Shown: positions 34,598 to 50,251 of the stretch, piece after piece
Layout: the number at the start of each line of letters is the position of its first letter
Numbering within the stretch: the first letter of the stretch is position 1
Origin: Halicephalobus mephisto
Lineage: Eukaryota > Nematoda > Chromadorea > Rhabditida > Panagrolaimidae
Length of the DNA: 64,000 bases
Assembly: GCA_009193035.1 (NCBI GenBank)
Contig: SWDT01000054.1
Location: 1 to 64,000 of the forward strand
Reading direction: 5' to 3'
Made by a program: the position numbers and the translations under genes
The notes under the pieces: model-generated
What the model was told of the DNA's origin: nothing
What the model saw: only the letters and a program-made list of their open reading frames with translations
Database searches by the model: none

Positions 34598-35134
34598 ATG
34601 GACTCAAATTCTGAAATAGACAATTTTGTTCAGCACGGAATCAGAAAAAAGAAAACTACAAGTAGTGAGGAAGAACAAGTTTTTTAAAACAAAAAATTTG
34701 AAAATAAATAAATTCCAAAACGACAATTAACTCAAAACAACGAGATCATTAATGATTTTTTTTAAATCTAATAAATTAACAAATCGATAAAAATCAAATA
34801 TTTCTTTAATTTTTTTTGTTTTAAACCGGAAGAAAGCGGTATTTGAAATTCCGACAAAATTTAGGACAGGAATCGTTTTGGTCTAGATTGGGAAGACCGA
34901 AGAAGTAAGAAAATGGATGTTTGTGATGGCTGCCAGGCATCGGTTCATCCTTCTATCCATCTGGAGGAAAACTTGGTTGAACAAAAATACGAGTGCGTTT
35001 TTCTGCGCGAGAAAAAAGGCCATCAACCATGGCAAGGACTGAATGGAGATCTTCGAGAAATTGTCACTCTAATACGAAATTCGGCACCGATATTCCCGAT
35101 CTTTGTCGGGACCGTCAGTCAAGAACGGTCTTGA
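34598..35134 (+). CDS. Possible small two-exon gene of unknown function
   Basis: Exon 1 (34598-34678, ATG, 27 codons) ends at GTTTTT. Exon 2 starts after TTTAG at 34865 and stops at 35134. Both junctions are phase 0, giving 116 residues. The first half is charged and Ser-rich (GIRKKKTTSSEEEQ). The second has a CDGC motif and a hydrophobic stretch (APIFPIFVG). The region is clearly less AT-rich than its flanks. Other frames in exon 2 are also open, so the model could be wrong or the locus a relic. No family is recognised. Confidence 0.35.
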
Positions 35135-35727
35135 TTGTTCATGTTCCGCAAAGAAGACAGAATATCGGGGAAGAATTTAGGAGAGTTCTGACCTACGCCG
35201 ATTGGGATCACTTTTGACAACTTTCAAAAAGACAGATCAGAAACAGTACTATTGTACTATTGTACTAATGAAAAATTAGAATTCGAAATTTTCTGGAAAT
35301 TAATTTTACAATTTTTTAGAAATTTCCAAAATTTGAAATATTTTTACCGAAATCTATAAATTCCTAATATTTATGAAATTCTGGAAAATTCTAGAATCTT
35401 TCATTGGATTCTGAAGGGCTTTATCAAATTTCGTGAATTTTCATAGATTTCTAGAAATTTTTCAAAATTTCAAAGTTTTATAATATTTAAAATTTTTATC
35501 GAATTTTAAAATATTTTAGAAATTTCCACAGAACTTTAAAAAGTTCAGAATTTTATAAATTTAAATATTTTTATTGAATTTTAAAATATTCTAGAAATTT
35601 TCACAGAACTTTAAAAAATTCCAGAATTTTATAAATTTCAGAATTCTAAAGATTCTCAAAAATTCCAGAATTTTTGGCAAAATTATAATTTTATAAATTT
35701 CATAGAACTCGTCAAAATTGAATCATT

Positions 35728-39789
<4,062 letters not shown>

Positions 39790-42700
39790 ATGTTATTTTA
39801 TTTTCCAATACTGATTGGTTTTGTTTCTTTTTTACCAGTTTTTCCCATTACAACCATCTGTAAGTACTGTATTCGAAGACAAAACTCAAAATAATTTTTC
39901 AGCGATTATGATCGAAACAAACAACATAGCAAATCGGCCGTTGATTACTCATTTAAATATTTCGTTTCTTTATTTCAAAAACATGTACGAATTGGACAGG
40001 GAAATCGCCCTTAATGTAATCACTCTCGACGACAACGCCACTAGAGCGACAAGTTTGATTTTGATTTTTTTTTAAAAAAAAATTTGATTTTGTAGTTGTT
40101 GAGAAAACTCAAAAAACAGATCATGTCATCAGTCTTCTGGATAACGTCGAGATGCAGGACTTGCTTCAACAGGTGGCCAGACAAGTCGACATGGGCACAG
40201 TCCAGCTGCAGTTGTCCTCCTGGGACGGGTTGCATCTGGAATCGATGGAAAACCAAACTGCTTCGATAAACTACGTCAGAATTGTTCCAGCAGTTACGGT
40301 ATTCGATAATATTCTACCTGAATTATTTGCAAAATTAAACATATCCGAACCTATCACGATATTAATCGACGATTTCTACGGTATTATTTTTGATTAATTT
40401 CGTAATTTTAAAGTTTATTACAGATCCAAGGAACAACCAATGGGAACAAGTTTTTACTCAATTACCCCTGCAGGTCAATTTCCTAACCATGGCCAATGCT
40501 TCTCAACCATCGGCAGTACAGCAGCAGCTTCAAAGTTTGAACACGAGAATTGTGGTGCTGGTGGCGAAGACCACAAACATCGAAAAATATATTCTCAATT
40601 CACAGCAATTTATTGAAAGTCGTCGTTTCCTGTGGTTGTCGTATTCGAAAGACACATTACCGTTCAAATGTGATCAATGTGTCTCTACAGATATGTTCTG
40701 GATCAGAACACTGCCAGGTACCGTCACGGATCTGAGACTTCTGGCGGAGTTCGTCGCTTCACAAGAACTGGACGTTGACATGAATTACAAAATTCACAGT
40801 TACGAAGAACTTTGGGTCAGTCCTTGTATTGACGCCATGAAAATGTCCTTCCTCTACATTGTTGCCAATAACAATACCTTGTTCGAAATAATCCCCAAGG
40901 ACATGAAGACCGTAGTCACAAGTCTTCCATCAGACAGATCACTACTCGATGTGATCAACTCTCCTCATCTTTACTACGAATATGGGTCCTATGTCCCTTA
41001 TTACCAATCCTATTATTATCAGGCAAGTACTGGAGAATTTTTAAAATGCAAAATGTTCCAAAAATATTTTTCAAATCGCTCTAATTCAGTCGATACTGAA
41101 TAGATTTCAAAATCCTTTTTCCTTTAGTATACAGTAGGTTTATTATTTTGTTTTACATAACGAAAAATTGAATTCGAAGCGATTTTAAAAAGATAATCAA
41201 AATTGTTTAAAAATGCTTTTATTTTTCAGTTGGTTTTCGAAACTTTGGCGTTCTGTTCCAATGATAACCCGGTTCATTTCAAATTCGAAATTTTGGCGTT
41301 CTGTTCTGATGTCTACTTAAGTTTTAAAAAAAAAACAAAATCATATTTAAAAAATTTAATTTTTAATTTATAAGTATTTCTATTGTTTAAAAAATATTAG
41401 ATTTAACTAAACTAAAAAGTAGAATCATTAAAATGAATTAAATCTTCGGAACTAGAGCGTTTTTGAATTGGAATTTTTTTAGGATTTTGTATTTAATTTT
41501 AATTTTAGAATACGAGAGCGGGTATATTCAAAATCGACCGGACAGTGGCTTTGCCTGATGCTAACATCAATAAATACGTGAGTTTTTCTGTTTTTTTTTA
41601 AAAACAAATTACTTTCAGATCGGCAACTGGACCTTCATGGACGGCGTTATTCCTTTCTACGGATCGCTCGGGGTCAACGTCCGGAGTATATCCCACTACA
41701 GAATCGTCACGATTATTGTAAATTTGATTATTTATAAAAATACAAAAATTCGTGATTTTCAGCAAGAACCGTTTATTCAATATTCTTCCAATTCGAACAT
41801 GAATGGATCTTTCGAAGGTTACTGTATTGATTTGATCAATCTCATACAAGACCAAATTCGGTTCACTTATGAAATCTACATAGTTGCCGACGGGAGATTC
41901 GGATCGGTGGATGATAACGGGAACTGGAACGGCATGATCGGCGACCTCGTGATCGGAACTGCCGACATCGCCCTCGCTCCGTTGTCCGTGATGGCCGAAA
42001 GAGAAAACGACGTTGATTTTACTGTACCGTATTATGACCTCGTTGGAACAACTATAATGATGAAGAAATCTGATGTAGAATACTCACTTTTCAAATTTAT
42101 GCAAGTCCTGGAATGGCCTGTGTAAGTAATTTTATTTTATAAAAAAAATCAATTTTTTTACAGATGGTTATGTATTGTTGGTGCTTATCTCTTCACCAGT
42201 TTCTTGTTGTGGATTTTCGACAGATTCAGTCCATATTCGTACAGCAACAACAAAGAAAAATTCAAAGATGATCCGGATAAACGAGAATTTACTTTGAAAG
42301 AATGTCTCTGGTTCTGTATGACGTCATTGACTCCACAAGGAGGCGGAGAAGCTCCCAAAAATATATCCGGAAGACTTGTAGCAGCAACTTGGTGGCTTTT
42401 TGGTTTTATTATTATTGCTTCTTACACTGCAAATCTCGCGGCTTTTTTGACGGTTTCCAGATTGGAACAATCCATAACGTTAGATTTTTATTAATTTAAT
42501 TTTTTTTAAATTTACTTTTTTTTAATTTACTTTTTTAATTTACTTTTTTTTAAATTTACTTTTTTAAATTTTTTTTTTCAGATCCTTGGATGACTTGGCT
42601 AAGCAGTACAAAGTCGAATATGCCCCGATCAAAGGCGGAGCTACAGAAACCTACTTCAAACGGATGGCCCAAATTGAAGAACTTCTCTACAAGTAAGTTC

Positions 42701-44344
42701 ATTATTAAATTTCAAAATTTTAATTACAAAACTAGAATTCCGTGAAATATTCCAAATTTTGAGACCTCGGTAGGATTATTCCTTTATTGAAACCTAAAAT
42801 TTGGACAATCAAGCTGCTTGAGTTGGTGTATGACGAACAGGAAAAAATGTAATTGAATTTTTACAGAACGACAAATCACAATATTTTATAAAAATATATT
42901 ATTAAACAACAACACAACAATATAAACCTCGTAGGATTACGGTAGTCGTACTAAAAACACCTAATCAGGGAGTGTTTCCTCAAGTCCCAATATAAACAAA
43001 ATTATAAAAAAACGATGAGGAAATTTATAAACAAAAATAAAACAAAACTATTTCCTTTGAAAAAGATAAAAAATATTTCTCTCATTTTCTTCGACAAGGT
43101 AGTTCCAGTCCGCTGATCGAGTAGTTACCGTATTTTTTACACCAAAATTCAAAAAATAATTTTGGAACGCAAATTTAAAATTTTGAATTTTAAAAATTTC
43201 TTTTTGAAAAATGTTCTAAAAATATTTTTGATTTTTATAATTTAAATTTTAATCAAGTTTTTTGGAATTTTGGAATTTAGTGGAAGTTTTTGGTGATTTT
43301 AAAAACGACCCAAGACGCGAATGAGCTCCTGCAACGAAGTCCCTGAAGAAGGTACGGTATTAGTTCGTGTAAAAAATTAAAATTGATATTTAATTTTATC
43401 ATTTTGTAATCGTTAATGTTGTAAAAAATCCAATCTGATTTTGAATACTTCAATGAAAAATTTTATGAATTTTTCCAAAACCTTGAAAATTTTCTAAAAT
43501 CTCCCTATATCTCACGAGAGAATTTTAAAACTTAGAATTCATTGAAAATTTCCGAATTATTTATTTTTAATTTAAAAATTTCTAAATAGTTATTAAAATA
43601 TTTTTCGGAATAATTTCGTAATTTTTATGATGGTTGCAGCACGTGGAAAGCCATGTCCTTGAACGAAAGCATGAGTCCTCTGGACCGGGCGAAATTGGCC
43701 GTTTGGGATTATCCAGTTTCCGACAAATACACCAATATGTGGAGATACATGCAAGAATCGAAACTTCCGAACTCCATTTCTGAAGCTGTGAACCGAGTTC
43801 TGAATTCCGAAACGGGTTTCGCTTTCATCGGTAAATAACTAAAAATATAAAAAATAAAATTCAATTTACAGGAGATGCTATGGAAATCCAATACGCCATT
43901 TTGACCAACTGTAAACTGCAGCAAATCGGAACAGAATTCTCCAGAAAACCGTACGCCATCGCCGTTCAAAGCGGCAGTGCCCTCAAGGACGAATTTTCTG
44001 CTGCCATTCTGAAGTTGCTCAATGAACGACAATTGGAATCGCTGAAAGACAAGTGGTGGAACGAGAATCCACATGCAGTCAAATGTCCTGATGCTTCGGA
44101 CCAATCCAACGGGATTTCGATCCAGAACATTGGAGGCGTTTTCATCATCATCTTGGCAGGAATAGTTTTATCCTTTATTACACTCATTTTCGAATACTTG
44201 TATTACAAAAGAAAACGGAATAACCACGTAGAGCAGAAACCGGTAACAGACACAGTAACCCTGGACACGAATCCTCCCTCAAATCACGTTGCGTTACACA
44301 ACGGAAGCGCAGTACATTACAACAACTTTGCTTTTCAATTTTAA
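39790..44344 (+). CDS. Ionotropic receptor, IR25a-type co-receptor (glutamate receptor superfamily)
   Basis: Exons 39790-39859, 39903-40052, 40096-40380, 40424-41022, 41509-41577, 41619-41717, 41763-42121, 42164-42478, 42582-42692, 43640-43830 and 43872-44344 give 906 residues, near the size of insect IR25a. A signal peptide (LFYFPILIGFVSFLPVF) is followed by an amino-terminal domain to about residue 400. S1 follows with FEGYCIDLINLI and APLSVMAERENDVDFTVPYYD. M1 is at VWLCIVGAYLFTSFLLWIF, and the pore loop/M3 at TSLTPQGGGEAPKNISGRL and ASYTANLAAFLTVSRLEQS. S2 has SLDDLAKQYKVEYAP, AVWDYPVSDKYTNMW and EFSRKPYAIAVQSG. M4 is GGVFIIILAGIVLSFITLIF. The conservation to IR25a is high; nematode relatives are the GLR-7/GLR-8 group. 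It acts in ciliated sensory neurons as a channel co-receptor in other animals. The fourth intron is GC-AG. AATAAA is at 44399-44404. Confidence 0.93.
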
Positions 44345-45930
44345 ATACAAAAATTATAAACATACTCATCGAAAACTTTATTTTTGAAGAATTTTTTGAA
44401 TAAAAACATGAAATTATTTTTTTAAATAAAAAAAAATTTTTTGAATAAAAACAAAATCAATTTTTTTAAAAATAAAACTATAAAAATATTTTTCTTAAAT
44501 AAAAGTATAAAATTAATTTTTTTAAATTTTTGACCGATTTACTAATGATCTAGGATTTTATATTTTTTTTCGAATTGATAAGTGTGAAAAACAGTAATTT
44601 TCGCATAATTTGAGTCTATATATAACAATAGATTTTTTCTGATTTTTAACATTTGTGAAAAAAAGTAAAATTATAATTTAGTGATGATAGATATTTTTTG
44701 CTACGAAGTTTCCAGAATTTTTTCGAATTTTTAAAGAAATTTGAAAATAAATTTTAATTTTTGCGTCCCGATTCTAGTAGCTGTAATTTTTAAAAATTAA
44801 ATAATTTAAAATTTTTATGAAATTTTTAAAATTATTTTTAATTTTTTTGAAACTGAAATTTTAAATGTCTTCGGAATCCAGAATTTTGAAGATTAATTTC
44901 TGATTTCAACTCCAGAATTCCCGGATCTGATTACTTCATTAAAAGTACTTTTTGTTCAACTTTAAAGATATTTTTAAAAAGTCTAAAATCAAAATTGAAG
45001 ATTAGTCTTCAGAATCCAGGATTCTAAAAATTAACTCTGGTTTCAGAATTCCCGGATCCGATTGTTCCTCTTGTGGGTGCTTTTTGTTCAGTTTCGACTA
45101 CAGAATTGGGACACGTTCGAGACACGAATACCACGACGAGGCTGCTTAGATAATCAAAATTAAGAACTTCCGGGTACAAAAATACCTTCCATCATGACTC
45201 ACAAAAATAGTTTAATTGATTTAGAATATTTATCGAAACGATGGGTTTTTATTTTTTATATTTTACAGTGAATCCACGAGAAAACACCGTAATGAATAGA
45301 ATATGATCCTTTTCAAAGTAATTAATCAGATTTTTATATTTAATTATTGAAATTTACGAAAAAAAACATGTTATTTTGAACACGTAAACCACGTCTGGTC
45401 GTCACGGAACGCCAGAGGACTCTCAGCACGAAAGCCCCCGAGGCACAGGAATCCAACTTGTGTGCTACTTTGCAGCAATGACATCATTCAGAAATGGAAA
45501 GGTGAACGACAACACTGAATCATCAGAAGTTACAGTTACTTAGTTTTGTATTGTTGGATTACTCGAATAAACCGAGTTTTCACTCGTGCAAAATTAGTCA
45601 ATTAAGAAAAAAGGTCAAATTTTCTTGAATCGGTGACACATTTGATTTTTACAGTAAAAACAGAATTAATTTTCGATTGTAATTATATCCCAAAAATCTT
45701 GATTTTTGACTTAAATGACCTCGATATTTATCTCCTAATAATAAATATCGAAATTCAGTAGTTTAAATATGACAGATCTGCTTTGAAAAATCCACCGTAT
45801 AATCCTCAAATTTTCATCGTTGTTTCCAGAAAAATAACAATTCCAAATTTAATTATTCAGATCAGTTCTGAAGTCCATAAAAAATCAAAATTAAAGCTAA
45901 ATTTTTACACAACAACTAAGTAGGTCTAAT

Positions 45931-46167
45931 GTTGCAAGTAAATTGCTGATTTCGAAATTATTATAAACAGAATTATAAATATGTTAATTGATCTGCCGAA
46001 TATTGCAAGCAAACTGCTGATTTCGAAATTATTATAAACAGAATTATAAATATGTTAACTATTCTGCCGAATATTGCAAGCAAATTGCAGATTTCGAAAT
46101 TATTATAAACAGAATTATAAATATGTTAATTGATCTGCTTGAATATTGCAAGCAGATTGCTGATTTC
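45931..46167. repeat. 71-bp tandem repeat, about 3.3 copies
   Basis: Units begin near 45931, 46002, 46073 and 46145 with (G/A)TTGCAAGCAAATTGCTGATT and continue ACAGAATTATAAATATGTTA...TCTGCC. Copies differ at only a few positions, so the duplication is recent. Confidence 0.9.
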
Positions 46168-47236
46168 GATTTTGACTTCGACACAGATGTATTTCTTGCA
46201 AAATTTGGTTAATGTTAAATCGTTTATTGTTATGTTTTGCAGACTTGACGTTTTTTATATAAATTTTTGGTGAACGAGTATTGAAACTTAGTTGACCACT
46301 TGAATTGGGAATTCTCTTCCGTTAATTACAGTATTACCTGGTAAATTCATAACAAATTAATAATATTAAAAATTTTAAAAATCAATTTATTATTTAATAC
46401 ATTACTTTGATTAAAATTACGTCGGAAATTTTTCGTTCAAAATTTAGATTTATTTTTTTATATTTTAAAAATTCTAAAATTTTTTAATTTTGAAAAATTA
46501 TATTTAATAAAATTGCTGATTTTAAATTTTCAAAACTTTTCAAAAACATTTTTTGTTTTTTTTTTACTTGTTTAAAACCTATAATATTAATTAATAAAAT
46601 TTTGGAATTTTTTGAAAAATATTTTTTTTATTAAAATTCAGAAAATTTTAAAATTTATTTTTGATTTAATGAAATTTCGAAATTTTATGGTTTTTTTGAA
46701 GTTATTAGGATTTCTTAAAAATGGAAATTTATTCTTTAATTATCAAAAAATTCCGATTGTAAAAAAATCGTTTTTTGAGAAATCATAAAAATTTGATGTT
46801 TTTGGGCTTGTGCATTTGGCTGTTTTTCCGGCTGTCGTTTTTATCACTTTTGCTTTTTTGCTTTGAAGAAAACTTATTTTTTCACAGATAAGAATAAACT
46901 TCAACAAGTATTGATATTTTCTGAATTGTCGTGAATTTCAAGTAAGATGAATGGTAAGTTTTATTTTTGTATTTCTTAACAAAAAATTAGGGACAAATAT
47001 AGTGGTCTAAAAATGAATCAACATTCGTCGCGGGACCTGTTTCTTGTTTTTTAGGACTTATTTGAAGTAATAATCCAGATAGGAAAAGATTTTTTAAATC
47101 TTGAAGTTGGTTAGTGATTTCTCAAGTGCAATCCATGTCGAAACCAACGATTTTTATTTGATGATTTTCTTTATTTTTATCTTCTGAGGACAGTTCTCAA
47201 ATGATAGTTTTAACCAAAGCTGTTAATTTTCGGTGT

Positions 47237-47440
47237 TTTGAATTAATCCGAGTTCAAAATGATTTTAAATTAATTCCAGTTCAAAAATCGAGAAATTTGG
47301 ATTTGAATTGGATCAATTTGAGTTCGAAAATTGAGAATTCTGAATTAATCCGAGTTCAAAATGATTTTAAATTAATTCCAGTTCAAAAATCGAAAAATGT
47401 CAATTTAAATTGGATCAATTCAAGTTTGAATTCAAAATTC
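47237..47440. repeat. 102-bp tandem duplication
   Basis: GAATTAATCCGAGTTCAAAA starts near 47238 and again near 47340, and the following 80-100 bp are nearly identical. The resulting open frame with a repeated peptide is a by-product. Confidence 0.8.
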
Positions 47441-48609
47441 TCAATTTTCGAACTACACTAGTTCGATTCAAAAATCAAAGAATTCAAACAAATTTCGAAA
47501 ATTTTGAAAATTCGACAGTTTTGGTCTTGACACGATTGATGTTTGATTTATTTTTCAAGGAGAAGCTCAATTACCAGTCCGTCAATTACCATTTGTAGTG
47601 AGAGCGATGTATTTTCATTTTTTGTTTAATTTATTTTTAGAGTATTTTCTAAAGTAACACTTTTTAACCAATATTTAATTTTATACAAGTTTAATTATTC
47701 GTTGTAAAAATTTTTAGAATTACTTTAATCGGCAATTTTGAATTGAATGATGTTTGATTCGTTTTAAAAATGGACTAAATTACTAATCTTTCAATAACCA
47801 TTCGTGGCGGGACCTTTACTTTTTAATTACCAGTTTTTTAAATTTCGTTTTCAAAGTCACGTTTTAAATTACCGACTCGAATGACGTTGGATTTATTTTT
47901 CGAAGTTGAATTTAGTTCCAATTTCGTTAATAAGTAAGAACTGACTAAAAATTATATTTTTCATAATTACCTATCTCGTGATTTTTAAAAATGTTTTTTA
48001 TGAAAGGTTTAAATTTATGGATTCGTGCTTCGTCAGTTTTTGACATTTATGGGATTTTTGCTTGCTTAAAGGAAAAAGGATGTAAGACTAAATCTCTTGT
48101 ATTCAGATTTAAGCCCTTTATCCCGGCTTTCCTCGTTAGTAAAGTCGACTTTGGAAAAATTTTTGGTATTTATTTCATCGACAAGAATGAATTGATTGAA
48201 ATTGGGAAGTTTGGTTTCCTTTTTGCTTCTTCCTGGTTTTATTTTTTGAATAAATTTAAAGGTTTTGTATTCATTTCGAAACGAATTTTAAATAAATTTT
48301 TGTCTATTGTTCTGTTTTTCAAATTTTCACAATGAACATAATTTTTTTCATTTTTCTGTGTTAAAAATAATGAAAAATTTAAAATTCTAAAATCTTTTAG
48401 GATTTTCTTCATTTTTTTAGAAAATTCCAAAATCCGGTGCAAAATTTTCAGTTTTTTTATAATTTTCAAAAAATTCTAAATTTTGGAAATTTGTCTTTAA
48501 AAAATCCAAAATAAAATATATTTTTATTTTTGAAATACTGCGATTTCGAAACTAAGATCTGAAAACAAGGATTTTAAAAATTCCTAAAGTCGAGGAAATT
48601 TTGTAAAAA

Positions 48610-48900
48610 CATCCATTTTCTAATTTTTCAAATAACAAAATTTTGAATTTTTTAAATAACATAATTTTGAATTTTTTAAATAAAAAAATTTTGGATTTTT
48701 CTAATAACATAATTTTGGATTTTTCAAATAACATAATTTTGAATTTTTTAAATAAAAAAATTTTGAATTTTTCAAATAAAAAAATTTTGAATTTTTCAAA
48801 TAACATAATTTCTAATTTTTCTAATAACATAATTTTGGATTTTTTAAATAAAAAAATTTTGAATTTTTCAAATAACATAATTTTGAATTTTTTATAATAC
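48610..48900. repeat. 24-bp tandem repeat array
   Basis: Alternating units AATAACATAATTTTGAATTT and AATAAAAAAATTTTGAATTT recur about 12 times with a 24-bp period. Open frames on both strands here are repeat artefacts. Confidence 0.9.
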
Positions 48901-50251
48901 GTTGAAATAAAGTGAGAAACATTTAATTACTTTTAATTCGTCCAAAAAAGTTTCAATTAAATATGTATGGTTTTTTTTCATTTTTTGAAAAAGTTAGTTT
49001 TTTATTTTTTATTTTTTTACCCAAGGATTTCTGGAAAACCGGACTAAAGATTTTTTTTACTTTACTGAATCAGAAACTGAATAAAGAAACGCCTTGATTA
49101 TTAATCCTCTTTTTTGTCAAACTACAACTGTTGCCAGTTTCCACGGTGTCAGTCGTTGCCGACTTTTTCCTTGACACCCTTTTAGTTATTTTCCGAAGAA
49201 TCTTAGATAAATTTTTTAAAATTCTAAAAAATTATTTTCGAAAATTTTATGTTATTTTTAAAAAATTATTTTCGAAAATTCTGAAAAATTTTGGATCAAT
49301 TTGTAAAAATTTTAAGAAATTATTTTTAGGAATTTTGGATAATTTTTAAAAAAAATTATTTTCGAAATTCTGAAAAATTTTGTAATTTTTAAAAAATTAT
49401 TTTCGAAATTCTAAGAAATTTTATTTTAGTTTTAAAAAATTCTAAAAAATTATTTCCGAAATTTTGGAAAATTATTTTTAGGATTCTGAAAAGTCTTGGA
49501 TAATTTCCTAAAAATTTTAAAGAAGTTTTTGAGCATTTTGGAGAAGTTTTAAAAAATTTCAAATTTTTCTTGAAAATTTCAAGGAAGTTTTAACAATTTT
49601 AAACTTTTCTAAGAATTTCGAAAAATGCTCTGATAAATTTTCTTCAGTCTGGTTTTCTCGATGATTCTCGCCAATTTTATAAAGTCTAAAATTAACTACC
49701 TTTTTTTAGTAAAAAATCAAAATTATTAATTATTTTTATTTTTGGAAAATTTACAGCTTTTGAAATTTTTAAAGATTTATTTTCTCACAAATGGATGCAA
49801 TTTATAATTTTCCAACTGGCCTTTTTGCAATTTTTTTATTAACCTAAGGTTGAATCTTGGTGATATTTAGCTTCGTTCTTGTTCTGGGATGGAGGTTTCC
49901 GTTTCCCATGGACACCGTCCTAGGTATCTCCAGTACCGTACTTTGAGTCGTTTTAATCCTCGTGTTTTTTTTATTTTTTCGAAAAAACACCGATTTTTAG
50001 TATCTAGATCTTTCAGAATCTCTCAATAGTTTTGTTAGCTTCAGAACGGCTTTATGTAAAGTTTGTTCAAGATGGAATATTGGAAAATTGCCTTCAATTC
50101 TAATAAAAATCACTTATTTTCTCGAAGAAGCTGTTTTTGGACCAGTAATTAGGCTTCTCCTCTTTGGAGAATTTCTCGTTATCCAGAAATTGGTAGGCGG
50201 GAAACGTTAAACTCGACGCTTCGTTGGATATCCACGCACGGAAGACCAGTA

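Larger units (their letters stand above)
33599..35727. other. Intergenic region with a satellite-like stretch and a possible small gene
   Basis: The stretch 33640-34060 is AT-rich filler. At 34130-34286, 36-38 bp units (AAAATATATTCATATAAAAAAATCG) repeat about four times. The stretch 34300-34440 is GC-richer and is probably the promoter of the PTB gene (minus strand). A candidate gene at 34598-35134 is listed separately. The stretch 35220-35727 is AT-rich. Confidence 0.45.
44345..50251. other. Long AT-rich region, mostly repeats; possible distal 5' parts of rabphilin
   Basis: No complete gene is supported. Features: a less AT-rich patch at 45390-45545; tandem repeats at 45931-46167, 47237-47440 and 48610-48900; a possible tiny first exon ATGAATG followed by GTAAGT at 46947-46953; a 114-codon hydrophobic open frame at 47991-48335 of doubtful reality; and a GC-richer stretch near 49860-49950 before the first clear rabphilin exon. 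Confidence 0.4.

Noticed and set aside
47201..47461. Open frame with an internally repeated peptide
   Set aside because: It arises from a 102-bp AT-rich tandem duplication; the first codon is not ATG.
47991..48335. 114-codon hydrophobic open frame with ATG
   Set aside because: No splice context, no similarity, and composition like AT-rich noise; kept only as a remark.
48552..48897. Open frames with repeated NNIILNFL or mirror peptides
   Set aside because: They are by-products of a 24-bp tandem repeat, with no other coding evidence.
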